Source of the DNA: Klebsiella pneumoniae
Lineage (GTDB): Bacteria > Pseudomonadota > Gammaproteobacteria > Burkholderiales > UBA3065
Reading direction: 5' to 3'
Assembly: GCA_945897555.1 (NCBI GenBank)
Contig: CAMDGF010000005.1
Coordinates: 1 to 64,000, forward strand
DNA length: 64,000 nucleotides
Part shown: positions 1 to 10,830 of the stretch, piece by piece
Layout of the letters: every line of letters begins with the position of its first letter
Position numbering within the stretch: the stretch's first letter is position 1
Translations under genes and position numbers: made by a program
Notes under the pieces: model-generated
The model's input: the letters and a program-made list of their open reading frames with translations, nothing else
Database searches by the model: none
Told to the model about the DNA's origin: nothing

Positions 1-758
<758 letters not shown>

Positions 759-762
<4 letters not shown>

Positions 763-2216
763 GCGCCGGCGCAGACACGGTCGCCGCGCTGTCGGCCGAG
801 CTGGCTGCCGGGCGTGTCTCCGCGGTCGAGCTGGCCACTGACGCTCTGGCGCGCGCGCAGGCCTCGACCCTCAACGCCTTCATCACGCTGGACCCGGAGC
901 GCACACTGGCTGAGGCGCGCGCAGCCGATGCCTTGCGCGCCGCTGGCAAGGCGGGGCTGCTCACCGGCGTCCCATTCGCGCAGAAGGACATCTTCTGCGC
1001 CGAGGGCTGGCGCACCACTGCCGGCTCCAAGATGCTCGGCAACTTCGTCGCGCCCTACGATGCCACCGTGGTGGCACGCGGCAAGGCCGCCGGCCTGGTG
1101 ACCATCGGCCGCGCCAATATGGATGAGTTCGCCATGGGCTCCTCCAACGAGAACAGTGCCTTTGGGGCGGTGCGTAACCCATGGGACACGGCACGCGTGC
1201 CGGGCGGCTCCTCGGGTGGCTCGGCAGCCGCGGTGGCGGCGGGCATCGTGCCGGCAGCTACGGGCACCGACACCGGCGGCTCGATCCGCCAGCCAGCATC
1301 GTTCTGCGGTATCACCGGCATCAAGCCGACCTACGGCGTGGTCAGCCGCTACGGCATGATCGCGTACGCCTCCAGCCTCGACCAGGGTGGGCCGATGGCG
1401 CGCACCGCTCACGACTGCGCGCTGCTGCTCAACGCCATGGCCGGCTTCGACGCGCTTGACGCCACGAGCCTGCAGCGCGCGCCGGAGGACTACACGAGCC
1501 GCCTCGACCAGCCGCTCGAAGGTCTGCGCATCGGCGTGCCCGCCGGCTGGCTCGGCGACGGCGTCGCGCCCGATGTGCGCGCCGCGGTCGAGGACGGCCT
1601 CGCGCAGCTCGAGAGGCTCGGCGCGCGCCGCGTCGAGGTGAGCCTGCCGCACGCGCAGTACGCCATCGCCGCCTATTACGTCATCGCCCCGGCCGAGGCG
1701 TCGAGCAACCTGTCGCGCTACGACGGTGTGCGCTACGGCCACCGCGCTGCGGACTACGCGGACTTGGCCGAGATGTATGCCAAGACCCGCGCGGAGGGCT
1801 TCGGCGCCGAGGTGCGTCGCCGCATCCTCGTTGGCACCTATGTGCTCTCTGCCGGCTACTACGACGCCTACTACCTCAAGGCTCAGCAGGTCCGGCGCCT
1901 GATCGCGCAGGATTTCGCTTCGGCCTTCGAGGCGTGTGACGTGATCGCCGGCCCGGTTGCGCCGACCGTGGCCTACAAGCTGGGCGAGAAGACCGCCGAC
2001 CCGGTGCAGATGTATCTGGGCGACGTCTACACCACGCTGGTCAATCTCGCGGGCTTGCCCGCGTTGTCCGCGCCTTGCGGGTTTGGCGAGGGCGGCATGC
2101 CGGTGGGGCTGCAGCTGATCGGCAATTACTTTGCCGAGGCGCAGTTGCTGAACGTCGCGCACCGCTTGCAGCAGGCGACCGACCACCACAGCAGGACACC
2201 GGGGGGTGCCGCATGA
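759..2216 (+). CDS. gatA: Asp-tRNA(Asn)/Glu-tRNA(Gln) amidotransferase subunit A (glutamine amidase)
   Basis: Amidase-signature subunit of GatCAB that hydrolyses glutamine and passes ammonia to GatB. The 485-residue length is normal. The Ser-cis-Ser-Lys triad is visible: Lys76 in FAQKDIF, Ser151 in the GGSSGGSA loop and the nucleophile Ser175 in [13 protein letters not shown]. Their spacing (75 and 24 residues) matches the characterised Staphylococcus GatA (79, 154, 178). The start codon overlaps the gatC stop as ATGA, and the gene overlaps gatB in the same way, so the three genes are translated as one coupled unit. Nothing suggests loss of activity. Confidence 0.97.
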
Positions 2217-3670
2217 GCGCCGCCCAGTGGGAGGTCGTCATCGGGCTGGAGACGCACGTCCAGCTCTCGACCCGCAGCAAGATCTTCTCTGGCGCATCCA
2301 CGGCGTTCGGCGCCGAAGCCAACCGTCAGGCCTGTGCCGTGGACATGGCGCTACCCGGCGTGCTGCCGGTGATGAACGCCGCCGCGGTCGACAAGGCCAT
2401 CGCCTTTGGCCTCGCCATTGGCGCGCATGTAGCGCCGCGCAGCGTCTTTGCGCGCAAGAACTACTTCTACCCGGACCTCCCCAAGGGCTATCAGATCAGC
2501 CAGTTCGAGATCCCGGTGGTGCAGGGCGGGGGCATCGCCATCCAGGTCGGTGACGGCGACAAGGCCTACACCAAGCAGGTCGAGCTCACCCGCGCGCACC
2601 TGGAGGAGGACGCCGGCAAGTCGCTCCACGAGGACTTCCACGGCATGTCCGGCATCGACTTGAATCGCGCCGGCACGCCGCTGCTAGAGATCGTCACCGA
2701 GCCCGTCATGACCAGCAGCGCCGAGGCGGTGGCCTACGCCCGGGCCTTGCATGCGCTGGTGCAGTGGATCGGCATCTGCGATGGCAACATGCAGGAGGGC
2801 TCGTTCCGCTGCGACGCCAATGTGTCGGTGCGCCGGCCGGGAGAGCCCTTGGGCACCCGTCGCGAGATCAAGAACCTCAACTCGTTCCGCTTTCTGCAGC
2901 AGGCCATCGACTACGAGATCCGCTGGCAGATCGAGCAGATCGAGGACGGCCACACCATCCAGCAGGCCACCGTGCTGTTCGATCCGGACAGCGGCGAGAC
3001 GCGGATGATGCGCAGCAAGGAAGACGCGCACGACTATCGCTACTTCCCCGACCCGGACCTGCCGCCGCTGGTCATCGAGCCAGCGGGCATCGAGCAGGTG
3101 AGGGCGGCCATGCCCGAGCTACCGGCTGCGATGCAGGCGCGCTTTGCCAAGGACTACGGCCTCTCGGCCTACGACGCCGGTCAGCTCACCGCCAGTCTCG
3201 ACACCGCGCGCTACTTCGAGGCGGTGGTCGCCGCTGCTGGTGCGGCGCAGGCCAAGCCCGCCGCCAACTGGGTGATGGGCGAGGTCGCCGCCCGGCTCAA
3301 CCGCGAGGAGAAGGGCATCGCCTCGTCGCCCGTGTCGCCGCAGCAGCTCGCCGGGGTTCTGGCGCGCGTGGCCGACAGCACCGTCTCCAACAACATCGCG
3401 CGCAAGGTCTTTGAGGCGCTCTGGAACGGCGAGGGTGAGAGTGCCGACGCCATCATCGAGGCGCAGGGGCTCAAGCAGGTCACTGATGCATCGGCCATTG
3501 AGCCGATCATCGATGAGGTGCTCGCTGCCAACCCGCAGAGCGTGGCCGAGTTCAAGGCCGGTAAAGAGAAGGCGTTCAACGCGCTGGTCGGCCAGGTGAT
3601 GAAGGCGAGCCGCGGCAAAGCGAGCCCGGCGCAGGTCAACGAATTGCTGCGGCGCAAGCTGGAGGGCTGA
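2213..3670 (+). CDS. gatB: Asp-tRNA(Asn)/Glu-tRNA(Gln) amidotransferase subunit B
   Basis: tRNA-binding kinase/transamidase subunit of GatCAB: it phosphorylates the side chain of mischarged Glu or Asp on tRNA and then amidates it. The track ORF begins at 2075, but homology starts at [18 protein letters not shown], whose ATG overlaps the gatA stop (ATGA), giving 485 residues. Conserved blocks are visible: [15 protein letters not shown], the metal/substrate segment [10 protein letters not shown]-like [11 protein letters not shown], and [11 protein letters not shown]. The last 150 residues form the helical plus YqeY tail that contacts the tRNA elbow, ending [11 protein letters not shown]. Confidence 0.97.
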   Translation: MSAAQWEVVIGLETHVQLSTRSKIFSGASTAFGAEANRQACAVDMALPGVLPVMNAAAVDKAIAFGLAIGAHVAPRSVFARKNYFYPDLPKGYQISQFEIPVVQGGGIAIQVGDGDKAYTKQVELTRAHLEEDAGKSLHEDFHGMSGIDLNRAGTPLLEIVTEPVMTSSAEAVAYARALHALVQWIGICDGNMQEGSFRCDANVSVRRPGEPLGTRREIKNLNSFRFLQQAIDYEIRWQIEQIEDGHTIQQATVLFDPDSGETRMMRSKEDAHDYRYFPDPDLPPLVIEPAGIEQVRAAMPELPAAMQARFAKDYGLSAYDAGQLTASLDTARYFEAVVAAAGAAQAKPAANWVMGEVAARLNREEKGIASSPVSPQQLAGVLARVADSTVSNNIARKVFEALWNGEGESADAIIEAQGLKQVTDASAIEPIIDEVLAANPQSVAEFKAGKEKAFNALVGQVMKASRGKASPAQVNELLRRKLEG

Positions 3671-3671
3671 G

Positions 3672-4628
3672 GTGTCGGGTCGCGTGCTCATCCTTGGCAC
3701 CGGAGGCACCATAGCCGGGGTCGCCGACTCTCCGGCAGAGGGCACCGCTTATCGGGCGGCTGCCTTGTCGGTTGAGCAGTTGGTGGCTGCAGTGCCGTCT
3801 TTGCGCGATTTCGATCTGGAGACGCGGCAAGTCGCGCAGGTCGACTCCAAAGACATGTCGTACGCGATCTGGGTCGATCTGCATCGCGAGGTGCTGGATG
3901 CTCTCAAGGATGGCCAGCTCGATGGCGTGGTCATCACTCACGGTACCGATACGCTGGAGGAGACCGCCTACTTTTTGGCGCGGACGCTTTTGGCTGCCAA
4001 GCCGGTGGTGCTGACGGCTGCGATGCGTCCGGCCACTGCACTGTCCGCCGATGGCCCACAGAACCTTCTCGATGCCGTGCGCCTGGCCACAGACCCGGCC
4101 GCCGCGGGTGTGCGCGTCTGCGTGCATGGGCAGGTCTTTTCCGGTCATGCCGTGCGCAAGCGTCACCCCTACGCCGTCAACGCCTTTGCCAGTTCGCGGG
4201 AACCCTCGTCGACGATGGAGGAGGGCTGGTACACCCTGCCCGCAGCACTGCCAGAGCCGCTGCACTTCGAGCCGGACCTGCCTTGGGCATGGGTGGAGAC
4301 GGTGATGAGCGGCGCGGGCCAGGATGGTCGCGCGGTGGACGCCTTGGTCGCGGCCGGAGTGCAAGGCGTGGTGGTGGTGGCAACCGGCAATGGCACCCTC
4401 GCTGATCCGCTGGTCGACGCGGTGCGCCGCGCTCAGCGAGCCGGTGTCGAGATCGTGGTGGTGAGTCGCTGCGCCGAGGGCCACATCGTCGGTCAGCCGG
4501 AGCATGGTCTGCCCGTACTGGGCGTCACGCCAGCGCAGGCGCGCGTCGAGCTGTTGTTGCTGATCCGCTGGAAGCAGGGTTGGGCTCGCGCGCGACAGAC
4601 CTCCGGCCGGTCCAGCAACGCCGCTTAA
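3672..4628 (+). CDS. L-asparaginase (bacterial type, cytoplasmic)
   Basis: Hydrolyses L-asparagine to aspartate and ammonia. It starts with GTG one base after the gatB stop and is 318 residues long. The nucleophile Thr13 lies in ILGTGGTIAG and the second catalytic group in VVITHGTDTLEET (Thr92-Asp93). DGPQNLLDAV and the Lys in HAVRKRHPYAVNAF follow at family positions. There is no signal peptide, so it is predicted to be cytoplasmic rather than the secreted high-affinity type. It may be co-transcribed with gatCAB, which makes Asn-tRNA and Gln-tRNA; a link to amide balance is my inference. I cannot say whether ansA or ansB is the better symbol. Confidence 0.9.
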   Translation: MSGRVLILGTGGTIAGVADSPAEGTAYRAAALSVEQLVAAVPSLRDFDLETRQVAQVDSKDMSYAIWVDLHREVLDALKDGQLDGVVITHGTDTLEETAYFLARTLLAAKPVVLTAAMRPATALSADGPQNLLDAVRLATDPAAAGVRVCVHGQVFSGHAVRKRHPYAVNAFASSREPSSTMEEGWYTLPAALPEPLHFEPDLPWAWVETVMSGAGQDGRAVDALVAAGVQGVVVVATGNGTLADPLVDAVRRAQRAGVEIVVVSRCAEGHIVGQPEHGLPVLGVTPAQARVELLLLIRWKQGWARARQTSGRSSNAA

Positions 4629-4646
4629 GCACGCATCCCTGCAGAC

Positions 4647-5225
4647 TCAGCGAAACAAGCTGCGGTTGGCATAGCGGTCGGCAGCGATGGCGAGTGCGCA
4701 CGCTGCAAGCACAACGAAGCAGGCCAGCGAGAGTTCGGCGATCGAGAAGCCCCAGAGCGTCCAGTCCACCTTGCTGCAATCACCCGTGCCGCGGAACACC
4801 ATGGGCAGCGCCTGTGTGAGGGGGAAGCTCTCGAGCATGAACGCGAGGTCGGCGCCGCATTCGGAGATCTCGGGGGGATTGTGTTGCAGCCACACTTGGC
4901 GGCCGGCGATGCCTGCGCCGATGAGCGCCGCGAGACTGACCGCACCGGACCACAGCCGTATCGAAGTGAAACCGCGGCCAAGGCTGGCACCGGCCGCCGC
5001 CAGAATGCCCGTGACGATGAAAGCGTAGCGCTGGAAGATACACAGCGGACAGGGCTCGATCTGCTGGGTCACCTGCAGGACCAGGCCAGCGGCGAGCAAG
5101 CCGGCACAGGCCAATGCGATGAAGGTGAGCGTGGCTCGAGGACTGGTGGCGAGGGGGCAGGGTAGGCGGTCGGGATTCATGGGTGGCTGGCCGCGAAGCG
5201 GACGGAGTGTCTCGGTAGACCGCAT
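4647..5225 (-). CDS. dsbB: Disulfide bond formation protein DsbB
   Basis: Inner-membrane protein that reoxidises the periplasmic thiol oxidase DsbA and passes electrons to quinone. Four hydrophobic segments are visible. The first periplasmic cysteine pair is in [14 protein letters not shown], and the second pair is the cysteines of ISECGADL and [10 protein letters not shown]. The listed start gives 192 residues and has a GAGG a few bases upstream; the internal ATG at 5180 (MNPDRLPC) gives 177 residues, nearer the usual length. It is convergent with the asparaginase gene (18-bp gap) and divergent from glyQ. The partner dsbA is not in the window. Confidence 0.93.
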   Translation of the reverse strand: MRSTETLRPLRGQPPMNPDRLPCPLATSPRATLTFIALACAGLLAAGLVLQVTQQIEPCPLCIFQRYAFIVTGILAAAGASLGRGFTSIRLWSGAVSLAALIGAGIAGRQVWLQHNPPEISECGADLAFMLESFPLTQALPMVFRGTGDCSKVDWTLWGFSIAELSLACFVVLAACALAIAADRYANRSLFR

Positions 5226-5304
5226 CAGGCCTCAGAGGTTGCCGCATCATGGAGGGCGTTGGCGCGCATCGGTCGTGGAACATGGGCGGTTCAAGCCCGC
5301 CTGC

Positions 5305-5310
5305 TAGAAT
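5305..5310 (+). promoter_or_regulatory. Putative -10 box of glyQS
   Basis: TAGAAT in the dsbB-glyQ intergenic region, 26 bases before the glyQ ATG, with no recognisable -35. TAGAAT recurs upstream of gloA and pyrG in this window, which adds some weight. Predicted leader about 20 bases. Confidence 0.4.
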
Positions 5311-5336
5311 CTGCGGTCTCTCCACCCCTGCACGAC

Positions 5337-6260
5337 ATGGCGCCGATGCGCACCTTTCAGGACATCATCCTCACTCTTCAGCGCTACTGGTCGGAGCGAG
5401 GCTGTGTGTTGCTGCAGCCCTACGACATGGAGGTCGGTGCCGGAACCAGCCACACCGCCACCTTTCTGCGCGCGCTCGGGCCCGAACCGTGGAAGGCTGC
5501 CTACGTGCAGCCGAGCCGCCGCCCCAAGGACGGTCGCTACGGCGAGAACCCCAACCGCCTGCAGCACTACTATCAGTTTCAGGTGGTGCTCAAGCCGGCG
5601 CCGGCCGATATCCTCGAGACCTACCTGGGCTCGCTCGAGGCCATCGGGCTCGATCTCAAGGCCAACGACGTGCGCTTTGTCGAGGACGACTGGGAGAACC
5701 CGACGCTGGGCGCGTGGGGCCTCGGGTGGGAGGTCTGGCTCAACGGCATGGAGGTGACCCAGTTCACCTACTTCCAGCAGGTCGGTGGCATCGACTGCAA
5801 GCCCATCACCGGCGAGATCACGTATGGCCTCGAGCGGCTGGCGATGTACATCCAGGGCGTCGAGAACGTCTACGACCTGGTCTGGACCGACGGTGTGAGG
5901 TATGGCGATGTCTACCACCAGAACGAGGTCGAGCAGAGTGCCTATAACTTCGAGCACAGCGATGTCGACTTCCTGCTGGGCGCTTTCGCTGCACATGAAG
6001 GCTCAGCAAAGAAACTTATGGAACAACAGCTTGCGCTGCCTGCTTACGAACAAGTCTTAAAAGCGGCGCACACCTTCAACCTGCTCGACGCGCGCGGCGC
6101 CATCTCGGTGACCGAGCGCGCCGCCTACATCGGCCGCATCCGCAATCTGGCGCGCAGCGTGGCCGCAAGCTACCTCGACAGCCGGGCCCGGCTCGGGTTT
6201 CCGCTCGCGCCGCGCGCCTGGGCCGCCGAGGTGCTGGCCAAGCGCGAGGCCGCGGCATGA
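5337..6260 (+). CDS. glyQ: Glycyl-tRNA synthetase alpha subunit
   Basis: Catalytic subunit of the bacterial alpha2beta2 glycyl-tRNA synthetase, which charges tRNA(Gly). The track ORF starts at 5259, but the family N-terminus corresponds to [18 protein letters not shown], so I use the ATG at 5337 (ATG 5346 also possible), giving 307 residues. The segments [37 protein letters not shown] and [17 protein letters not shown] are strongly conserved class II core motifs of GlyQ. It overlaps glyS by four bases (ATGA). Confidence 0.97.
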   Translation: MAPMRTFQDIILTLQRYWSERGCVLLQPYDMEVGAGTSHTATFLRALGPEPWKAAYVQPSRRPKDGRYGENPNRLQHYYQFQVVLKPAPADILETYLGSLEAIGLDLKANDVRFVEDDWENPTLGAWGLGWEVWLNGMEVTQFTYFQQVGGIDCKPITGEITYGLERLAMYIQGVENVYDLVWTDGVRYGDVYHQNEVEQSAYNFEHSDVDFLLGAFAAHEGSAKKLMEQQLALPAYEQVLKAAHTFNLLDARGAISVTERAAYIGRIRNLARSVAASYLDSRARLGFPLAPRAWAAEVLAKREAAA

Positions 6261-8419
6261 GCAATACCCGTTCGCTGCTGGTCGAGCTGCTGTGCGAGGA
6301 GCTCCCGCCCAGGGCTCTACTGCGTCTGTCGGAGTCTTTCGCGCAGACGCTGGCGGCGGAACTCGCTGCTGCGGGCTTGTGCGCGTCGGATGCCACCGTC
6401 ACGCCCTACGCCACGCCGCGCCGGTTGGCGGTGCACATCGCCGGGGTCGTCGCCCGCGCCGCCGACAAGCCGCTGCGGCAGAAGTTGATGCCGGTGGCGG
6501 TCGGGCTCGATGCTGCGGGCAACGCGTCGCCCGCCTTGCAGAAGCGGCTCGCCGCCCTCGGCCTGGCCGACGTGCAGGCCACGCAACTGATCCGCGAGAT
6601 GGATGGCAAGGCCGAGAGCCTCTTTGTCGACACCGTGGTGTCGGGTGCGCTGCTGGCCGATGCCCTGCAGAAATCGCTTGAGACTGCCATCGCGCGTCTG
6701 CCCATTCCCAAGGTCATGCAGTACCAGCTGGAGTCAGGCTGTGACCAACCGGGCTGGACCTCGGTCAGCTTCGTGCGGCCGGTGCACGGTCTGGTGGCAT
6801 TGCACGGAGATGATGCGCTGCCCTTGAGTCTGCTCGGCTTACAGGCTGGCCGGCGCACCCGCGGCCACCGTTTCGAAGCGCTGCAGCCTTGGATCGATGT
6901 CCGCGAGGCAGACACTTATGCTCGGCAACTGGCCGAGGAGGGCGCGGTGGTGGCGTCGTTCGCCGAGCGGCGGGCGCTCATCACCCGTCAGCTCGCGGCC
7001 GCGGCGTCCAAGGTCGGCGGCGGTGTTCGGCCGATCGACGACGACGCACTGCTCGACGAGGTCACGGCGCTGGTGGAGCGGCCCAATGTGCTGGTCGGCC
7101 AGTTCGATGTCGGCTTCCTCGCGGTGCCACAGGAGTGCCTGATCCTCACCATGAAGGCCAACCAGCGCTATTTCCCGCTGGTGGATGTGGCCGGACAGCT
7201 CACCAACCGGTTCCTGCTGGTCTCCAACATCTCGCCGGCCGATCCCTCGGCGGTGATCGCTGGCAACGAGCGAGTGGTGCGGCCTCGCCTTGCCGATGCC
7301 CAGTTCTTCTATGAGCAGGATCGCAAGGTGCCGCTCGCCGAGCGCGCCGCCGGTCTCGACCGCGTCGTCTACCACAACCGGCTCGGCACCCAGGGTGACC
7401 GCAGTCGGCGCGTCGGGGCCATCGCGCACGCCATCGTCGAGCAGCTGCGCATGGCCACCGTGCCTTACACCGCCGAGGCCAAGGACGGCTTCGACGTGCT
7501 TGACTCCAAAGTGCAGGAGGCGGCACGCCTGGCCAAGGCCGACTTGTTGACCGACATGGTCGGCGAGTTTCCCGAGTTGCAAGGTGTGATGGGCGGCTAC
7601 TACGCCCGTCACGAGGGCCTGCGCGACGGTGTGGCCATCGCCGTTGAGGACCACTACAGGCCGCGATTTGCTGGCGATGCGCTGCCACGCAACCACACCG
7701 GGACGGTGCTGGCGCTGGCCGACAAGCTCGAGACCCTGGTCGGGCTGTTTGGCGTTGGCGAGAAGCCGACGGGTGACCGCGATCCGTTTGCGCTCAGACG
7801 CCAGGCGCTTGGCGTCATCCGGATCTTGGCGGAGAACAATCTGCCGCTTGATCTGCCAGCCTTGTTGCAAGCGGCTCTGCCAGCCTTTGGCGAGCGCATC
7901 GAAGACCCTTCGGCCGCCTTGCTCGAGTTCTTCTACGACCGGCTGGCGGTGTCGCTGCGCGACGAGGGCTATACCGCGCAGGAGGTCGATGCCGTGTTGG
8001 CGTTGCGTCCACCGCGGCTCGGTGATGTGCCGCGTCGCCTTGAGGCGGTGCGTGCTTTTGCCGCCCTGCCCGAGGCGGCGGCTCTGGCGGCGGCCAACAA
8101 GCGCGTCGGCAATATCCTGCGCAAGTCAGCGACTGCGCCCGGGGAGGTCGATGCGCAGCGCCTTGTCGAGCACGCCGAAAAGCTCCTCCACGCGGCCCTC
8201 GAGGACACCCTGCCTGCCGCCGATGCGGCTTTCGACCACGGCGATTACACGGCATCGCTCAAAGCTCTGGCGGCCTTGCGGGCGAGCGTCGACGCCTTTT
8301 TCGACGGCGTCATGGTCAACGCCGAGGAGCCTGCCTTGCGCGCCAACCGGCTTGCGCTGCTGGCACGGCTGCACGCGGCGATGAACCGCGTCGCCGACCT
8401 CGGCCGCTTGGCAGCCTGA
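6257..8419 (+). CDS. glyS: Glycyl-tRNA synthetase beta subunit
   Basis: tRNA-recognition subunit of the tetrameric glycyl-tRNA synthetase. At 720 residues it is slightly longer than the usual roughly 690. It opens with [20 protein letters not shown], the standard GlyS start, and contains [15 protein letters not shown] and an HD-like central domain, and ends in a helical DALR-type anticodon-binding domain ([19 protein letters not shown]). It is coupled to glyQ by ATGA and shares one base with gmhB (TGATG). The wholly alpha/beta type of enzyme is typical of Proteobacteria. Confidence 0.97.
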   Translation: MSNTRSLLVELLCEELPPRALLRLSESFAQTLAAELAAAGLCASDATVTPYATPRRLAVHIAGVVARAADKPLRQKLMPVAVGLDAAGNASPALQKRLAALGLADVQATQLIREMDGKAESLFVDTVVSGALLADALQKSLETAIARLPIPKVMQYQLESGCDQPGWTSVSFVRPVHGLVALHGDDALPLSLLGLQAGRRTRGHRFEALQPWIDVREADTYARQLAEEGAVVASFAERRALITRQLAAAASKVGGGVRPIDDDALLDEVTALVERPNVLVGQFDVGFLAVPQECLILTMKANQRYFPLVDVAGQLTNRFLLVSNISPADPSAVIAGNERVVRPRLADAQFFYEQDRKVPLAERAAGLDRVVYHNRLGTQGDRSRRVGAIAHAIVEQLRMATVPYTAEAKDGFDVLDSKVQEAARLAKADLLTDMVGEFPELQGVMGGYYARHEGLRDGVAIAVEDHYRPRFAGDALPRNHTGTVLALADKLETLVGLFGVGEKPTGDRDPFALRRQALGVIRILAENNLPLDLPALLQAALPAFGERIEDPSAALLEFFYDRLAVSLRDEGYTAQEVDAVLALRPPRLGDVPRRLEAVRAFAALPEAAALAAANKRVGNILRKSATAPGEVDAQRLVEHAEKLLHAALEDTLPAADAAFDHGDYTASLKALAALRASVDAFFDGVMVNAEEPALRANRLALLARLHAAMNRVADLGRLAA

Positions 8420-8970
8420 TGCGCACGCCACTGGTCATCCTCGATCGCGAGGGCGTACTCACCGAATGCGTCGCGCCGTTCATGCGCTCTCCCGACGATT
8501 TTCGCCCCATCCCGGGAGCCTTCGAAGCAGTGGGGCGGCTCACGCAGGCTGGGGTCCGGGTGGTGGTGGCCACCAATCAGGCCGGTGTGGGGCGCGGCTT
8601 GTTCGACATGGCGACCGTGAACGCCATCCACGACCGGATGTCACGCGCCGCGCTGTTGGCGGGTGGTCGCATCGATGCGGTGTTCTATTGCCCGCACCCG
8701 GAAGACGCGCGCTGCGCGTGTCGCAAGCCACGCACCGGGATGTTTGACGAGATCGCCGAGCGTTTCGGCTTGCGCAGCCTCGCCGGCGTGCCAGCCGTGG
8801 GGGATAGCATCCGCGACCTTCAAGCGGCCAGCGCCGCGGGTGCACTGCCGGTGTTGGTGCGCACGGGCAAAGGCCGTGAGACCGAGTCGGTGGGATCGGT
8901 GCCGGAGGGCGTGGTGGCGCACGATGATCTGGGCGGCTTTGTCGATGATTGGCTGAGAACGGGCGTCTGA
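8419..8970 (+). CDS. gmhB: D-glycero-beta-D-manno-heptose-1,7-bisphosphate 7-phosphatase (variant active site)
   Basis: HAD-family phosphatase that removes the 7-phosphate from heptose bisphosphate in ADP-heptose synthesis for LPS inner core. It has 183 residues. HAD motif II is VVVATNQAG, the zinc-type cysteine/histidine cluster is CPHPEDARCACRKPRTGM and the acidic motif is VGDSIRDLQAA. Motif I, normally LDRDGV-N, reads ILDREGVLTE: the nucleophile Asp9 is present, but the general acid two residues on is Glu11, and the following Asn is also lost. It is embedded between glyS and plsC with one-base overlaps, as is common in Betaproteobacteria. Family membership is secure; activity with Glu is uncertain. 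Confidence 0.88.
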   Translation: MRTPLVILDREGVLTECVAPFMRSPDDFRPIPGAFEAVGRLTQAGVRVVVATNQAGVGRGLFDMATVNAIHDRMSRAALLAGGRIDAVFYCPHPEDARCACRKPRTGMFDEIAERFGLRSLAGVPAVGDSIRDLQAASAAGALPVLVRTGKGRETESVGSVPEGVVAHDDLGGFVDDWLRTGV

Positions 8971-9713
8971 TGTCGGCGCCCTCCGAGCCGCGACGGTTGA
9001 TGAGCGTGTTGTTCCTGGTGGGCCAATCGTTCATGACGGTGGTGTTCGCCCTCGCCTCGCTGTTCACGGCACCTCTGCCACTGCTGTGGCGCTACCGCTT
9101 CATCACACTCTGGTGTCGCTATGTGGTGTGGTCGGCGCGGCTGCTCTGCGGCATCCGCCATGTCGTGAGCGGCCGCCAGCACATCCCGGCTGCGCCAGCG
9201 GTCTATCTGGCGCGTCACGAATCGGCTTGGGAGACCCTGGCTTTCAGCCAGATCCTGCCGCCGCACGTCAACGTCCTCAAGCGCGAGCTGTTACGCATCC
9301 CGTTCTTTGGCTGGGGCCTCGCCCTGCTCGCGCCCATCGCCATCGATCGAGCGGCAGGCCGCGCCGCCTTGCGGCAGATGGCCGAGCAGGGTCGCGACCG
9401 GGTCGCGCGAGGCTTCTCTGTCGTGATTTTCCCCGAAGGCACGCGCAAGGCGCCGGGCGAGACCGCCGAGTTCTTCGTCGGCGGTGCCTGGCTCGCTTGC
9501 CAGCTGGGTGTGCCGGTGGTGCCGGTGGCGCACGATGCCGGTCGCTGCTGGCCACGCGCGGCGCTGTGGAAGCGGCCCGGCACGGTGCAAGTGGTGATCG
9601 GCCCGGCCATCCGCACAGAAGGGCGTACCGCCAACGAGGTCAATGCTGAGGCCAAGGCCTGGATCGACGCCACGTGTCGCCGTCTGGCGCAGCCTACCGC
9701 CCCACCGTCCTAG
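8970..9713 (+). CDS. plsC: 1-acyl-sn-glycerol-3-phosphate acyltransferase
   Basis: Adds the second acyl chain to lysophosphatidate, giving phosphatidate for phospholipid synthesis at the inner membrane. The ATG at 8970 overlaps the gmhB stop by one base (TGATG), giving 247 residues; the track start at 8949 lies inside gmhB. A hydrophobic N-terminal segment ([17 protein letters not shown]) precedes the acyltransferase box HESAWE, an HX4E form of the HX4D motif that is frequent in Proteobacteria. Block III is [14 protein letters not shown]. It closes the glyQS-gmhB-plsC run and feeds the same lipid pathway as psd and pssA further on. Confidence 0.93.
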   Translation: MSAPSEPRRLMSVLFLVGQSFMTVVFALASLFTAPLPLLWRYRFITLWCRYVVWSARLLCGIRHVVSGRQHIPAAPAVYLARHESAWETLAFSQILPPHVNVLKRELLRIPFFGWGLALLAPIAIDRAAGRAALRQMAEQGRDRVARGFSVVIFPEGTRKAPGETAEFFVGGAWLACQLGVPVVPVAHDAGRCWPRAALWKRPGTVQVVIGPAIRTEGRTANEVNAEAKAWIDATCRRLAQPTAPPS

Positions 9714-9716
9714 AAT
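9711..9716 (+). promoter_or_regulatory. Putative -10 box of gloA overlapping the plsC stop
   Basis: TAGAAT coincides with the plsC stop codon (TAG) and lies 62 bases before the gloA ATG. No convincing -35 was seen at 16-18 bases. An AAGGGAGA ribosome-binding site follows just before gloA. Confidence 0.3.
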
Positions 9717-9778
9717 CCGTGTCGGCGTTCGCGCGCCCGCACGCCTCGACCATCTATCGCCCAAGGGAGACCTTCGAC

Positions 9779-10174
9779 ATGCGTATCCTCCACACCATGC
9801 TTCGCGTCGGTGACCTCAAGCGCTCGACCGATTTCTACACCGGCGTGCTTGGCATGCGCGTACTGCGCCAGACGGACTATCCCGATGGTCGCTTCACCCT
9901 TGCTTTCGTCGGGTATGGCGATGAACAAAGCTCGGCGGTGCTCGAACTCACGCACAACTGGGATACGCCCTCGTATGACCTCGGCAATGCCTACGGCCAT
10001 ATCGCCATCGAAGTGGAGGATGCGTATGCCGCGTGCGATGCCGTGACCGCCCGGGGCGGCAGAGTGGTCCGCCCAGCGGGGCCCATGAAACACGGCAGAA
10101 CGGTGATCGCCTTTGTCGAGGACCCCGACGGCTACAAGATCGAGTTCATCCAGACAGGGACCTGGGGCGCTTGA
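9779..10174 (+). CDS. gloA: Lactoylglutathione lyase (glyoxalase I)
   Basis: Isomerises the methylglyoxal-glutathione hemithioacetal to S-lactoylglutathione in methylglyoxal detoxification; cytoplasmic. The track ORF begins at 9674 within plsC, but the family start is [20 protein letters not shown] at 9779, preceded by AAGGGAGA. The protein has 131 residues. All four metal ligands fall at the positions known from the Ni-dependent E. coli enzyme: His5, Glu56 (AVLELTHNW), His74 (YGHIAIEV) and Glu122 (KIEFIQ). This predicts a Ni/Co-type enzyme. No glutathione-dependent partner gene (gloB) is in the window. Confidence 0.95.
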   Translation: MRILHTMLRVGDLKRSTDFYTGVLGMRVLRQTDYPDGRFTLAFVGYGDEQSSAVLELTHNWDTPSYDLGNAYGHIAIEVEDAYAACDAVTARGGRVVRPAGPMKHGRTVIAFVEDPDGYKIEFIQTGTWGA

Positions 10175-10264
10175 ACCGGCCGAGGGGTAGCGATGCGGCT
10201 CGTCCGGTCGCGGCCATCGCCATCACCGTGCAACACTGGCCTGCAAAATAGGTCTCAGTAGAGC

Positions 10265-10309
10265 GCAGCGATCGCAGGCTGCGGGTTGCCGAGCCGCCGG
10301 TACAGGCGG
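10265..10309 (+). promoter_or_regulatory. Two small hairpins in the msrB leader region
   Basis: The 154 bases between gloA and msrB contain no gene. Two short inverted repeats sit in it: GCAGC/GCTGC (10265-10269 with 10278-10282) and CCGCC/GGCGG (10294-10298 with 10305-10309), the second ending seven bases before the msrB ribosome-binding site. Neither has a T-run. They could be leader structure or chance in GC-rich DNA. Confidence 0.25.
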
Positions 10310-10328
10310 TGACATGGAGGAGTCGAGA

Positions 10329-10790
10329 ATGGATGACTTTGGCCGTTCGCCGAGCGGCTACAAGTTGGCGCGGATCCCGGCCATGCGGCGGGCCAGCCTT
10401 ACGCGTCGACTCACCCCCGAGCAGTACCGCATCATGATCGATCACGGCACTGAGCGGCCGTTCTGTGGCGGGCTTCTGCACGAGAAGGGCGAGGGCGTGT
10501 TCGCCTGCCGGCTGTGTGGTCTGCCTCTGTTCCACAGCGAAGCCAAGTTCGATTCGGGTACTGGCTGGCCGAGTTTCTTCAAGGCTTTCGACGACGCTCA
10601 CATCGATCGTATCGAAGACGGCAGCCACGGCATGCGGCGAACCGAGATCCGCTGCACGCGGTGCGATAGCCACCTCGGGCATGTCTTTCCCGATGGCCCG
10701 CCGCCATCCTTCGAGCGGCACTGTCTCAACGGCGCAGCGCTCGAGTTCTTTCCCGAAGGTGCCGACATCCCGCAGCACGAGGCTGATTGA
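10329..10790 (+). CDS. msrB: Peptide-methionine (R)-S-oxide reductase
   Basis: Reduces the R-epimer of methionine sulfoxide in oxidised proteins. It has 153 residues from ATG 10329, chosen because GGAGGAG lies seven bases upstream; the track start at 10314 overlaps that ribosome-binding site. Two CxxC zinc pairs are present (CRLC and CTRC), as is the conserved FDSGTGWPSFF segment. The catalytic cysteine is in ERHCLNGAAL, which differs slightly from the common RYCxNS form. The remaining conserved Cys of GVFACRLCG is also there. The N-terminus carries an unusual basic extension (MDDFGRSPSGYKLARIPAMR) before the domain. It is convergent with rsmA. Confidence 0.93.
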   Translation: MDDFGRSPSGYKLARIPAMRRASLTRRLTPEQYRIMIDHGTERPFCGGLLHEKGEGVFACRLCGLPLFHSEAKFDSGTGWPSFFKAFDDAHIDRIEDGSHGMRRTEIRCTRCDSHLGHVFPDGPPPSFERHCLNGAALEFFPEGADIPQHEAD

Positions 10791-10830
10791 GCCGGGGCCT
10801 CGCCTCGATCGCGAAGGTGTCAGGGGCGGC

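Noticed and set aside
10146-10778. 210-residue open frame antisense to msrB
   Set aside because: Overlaps a complete MsrB with both zinc pairs; no independent features.
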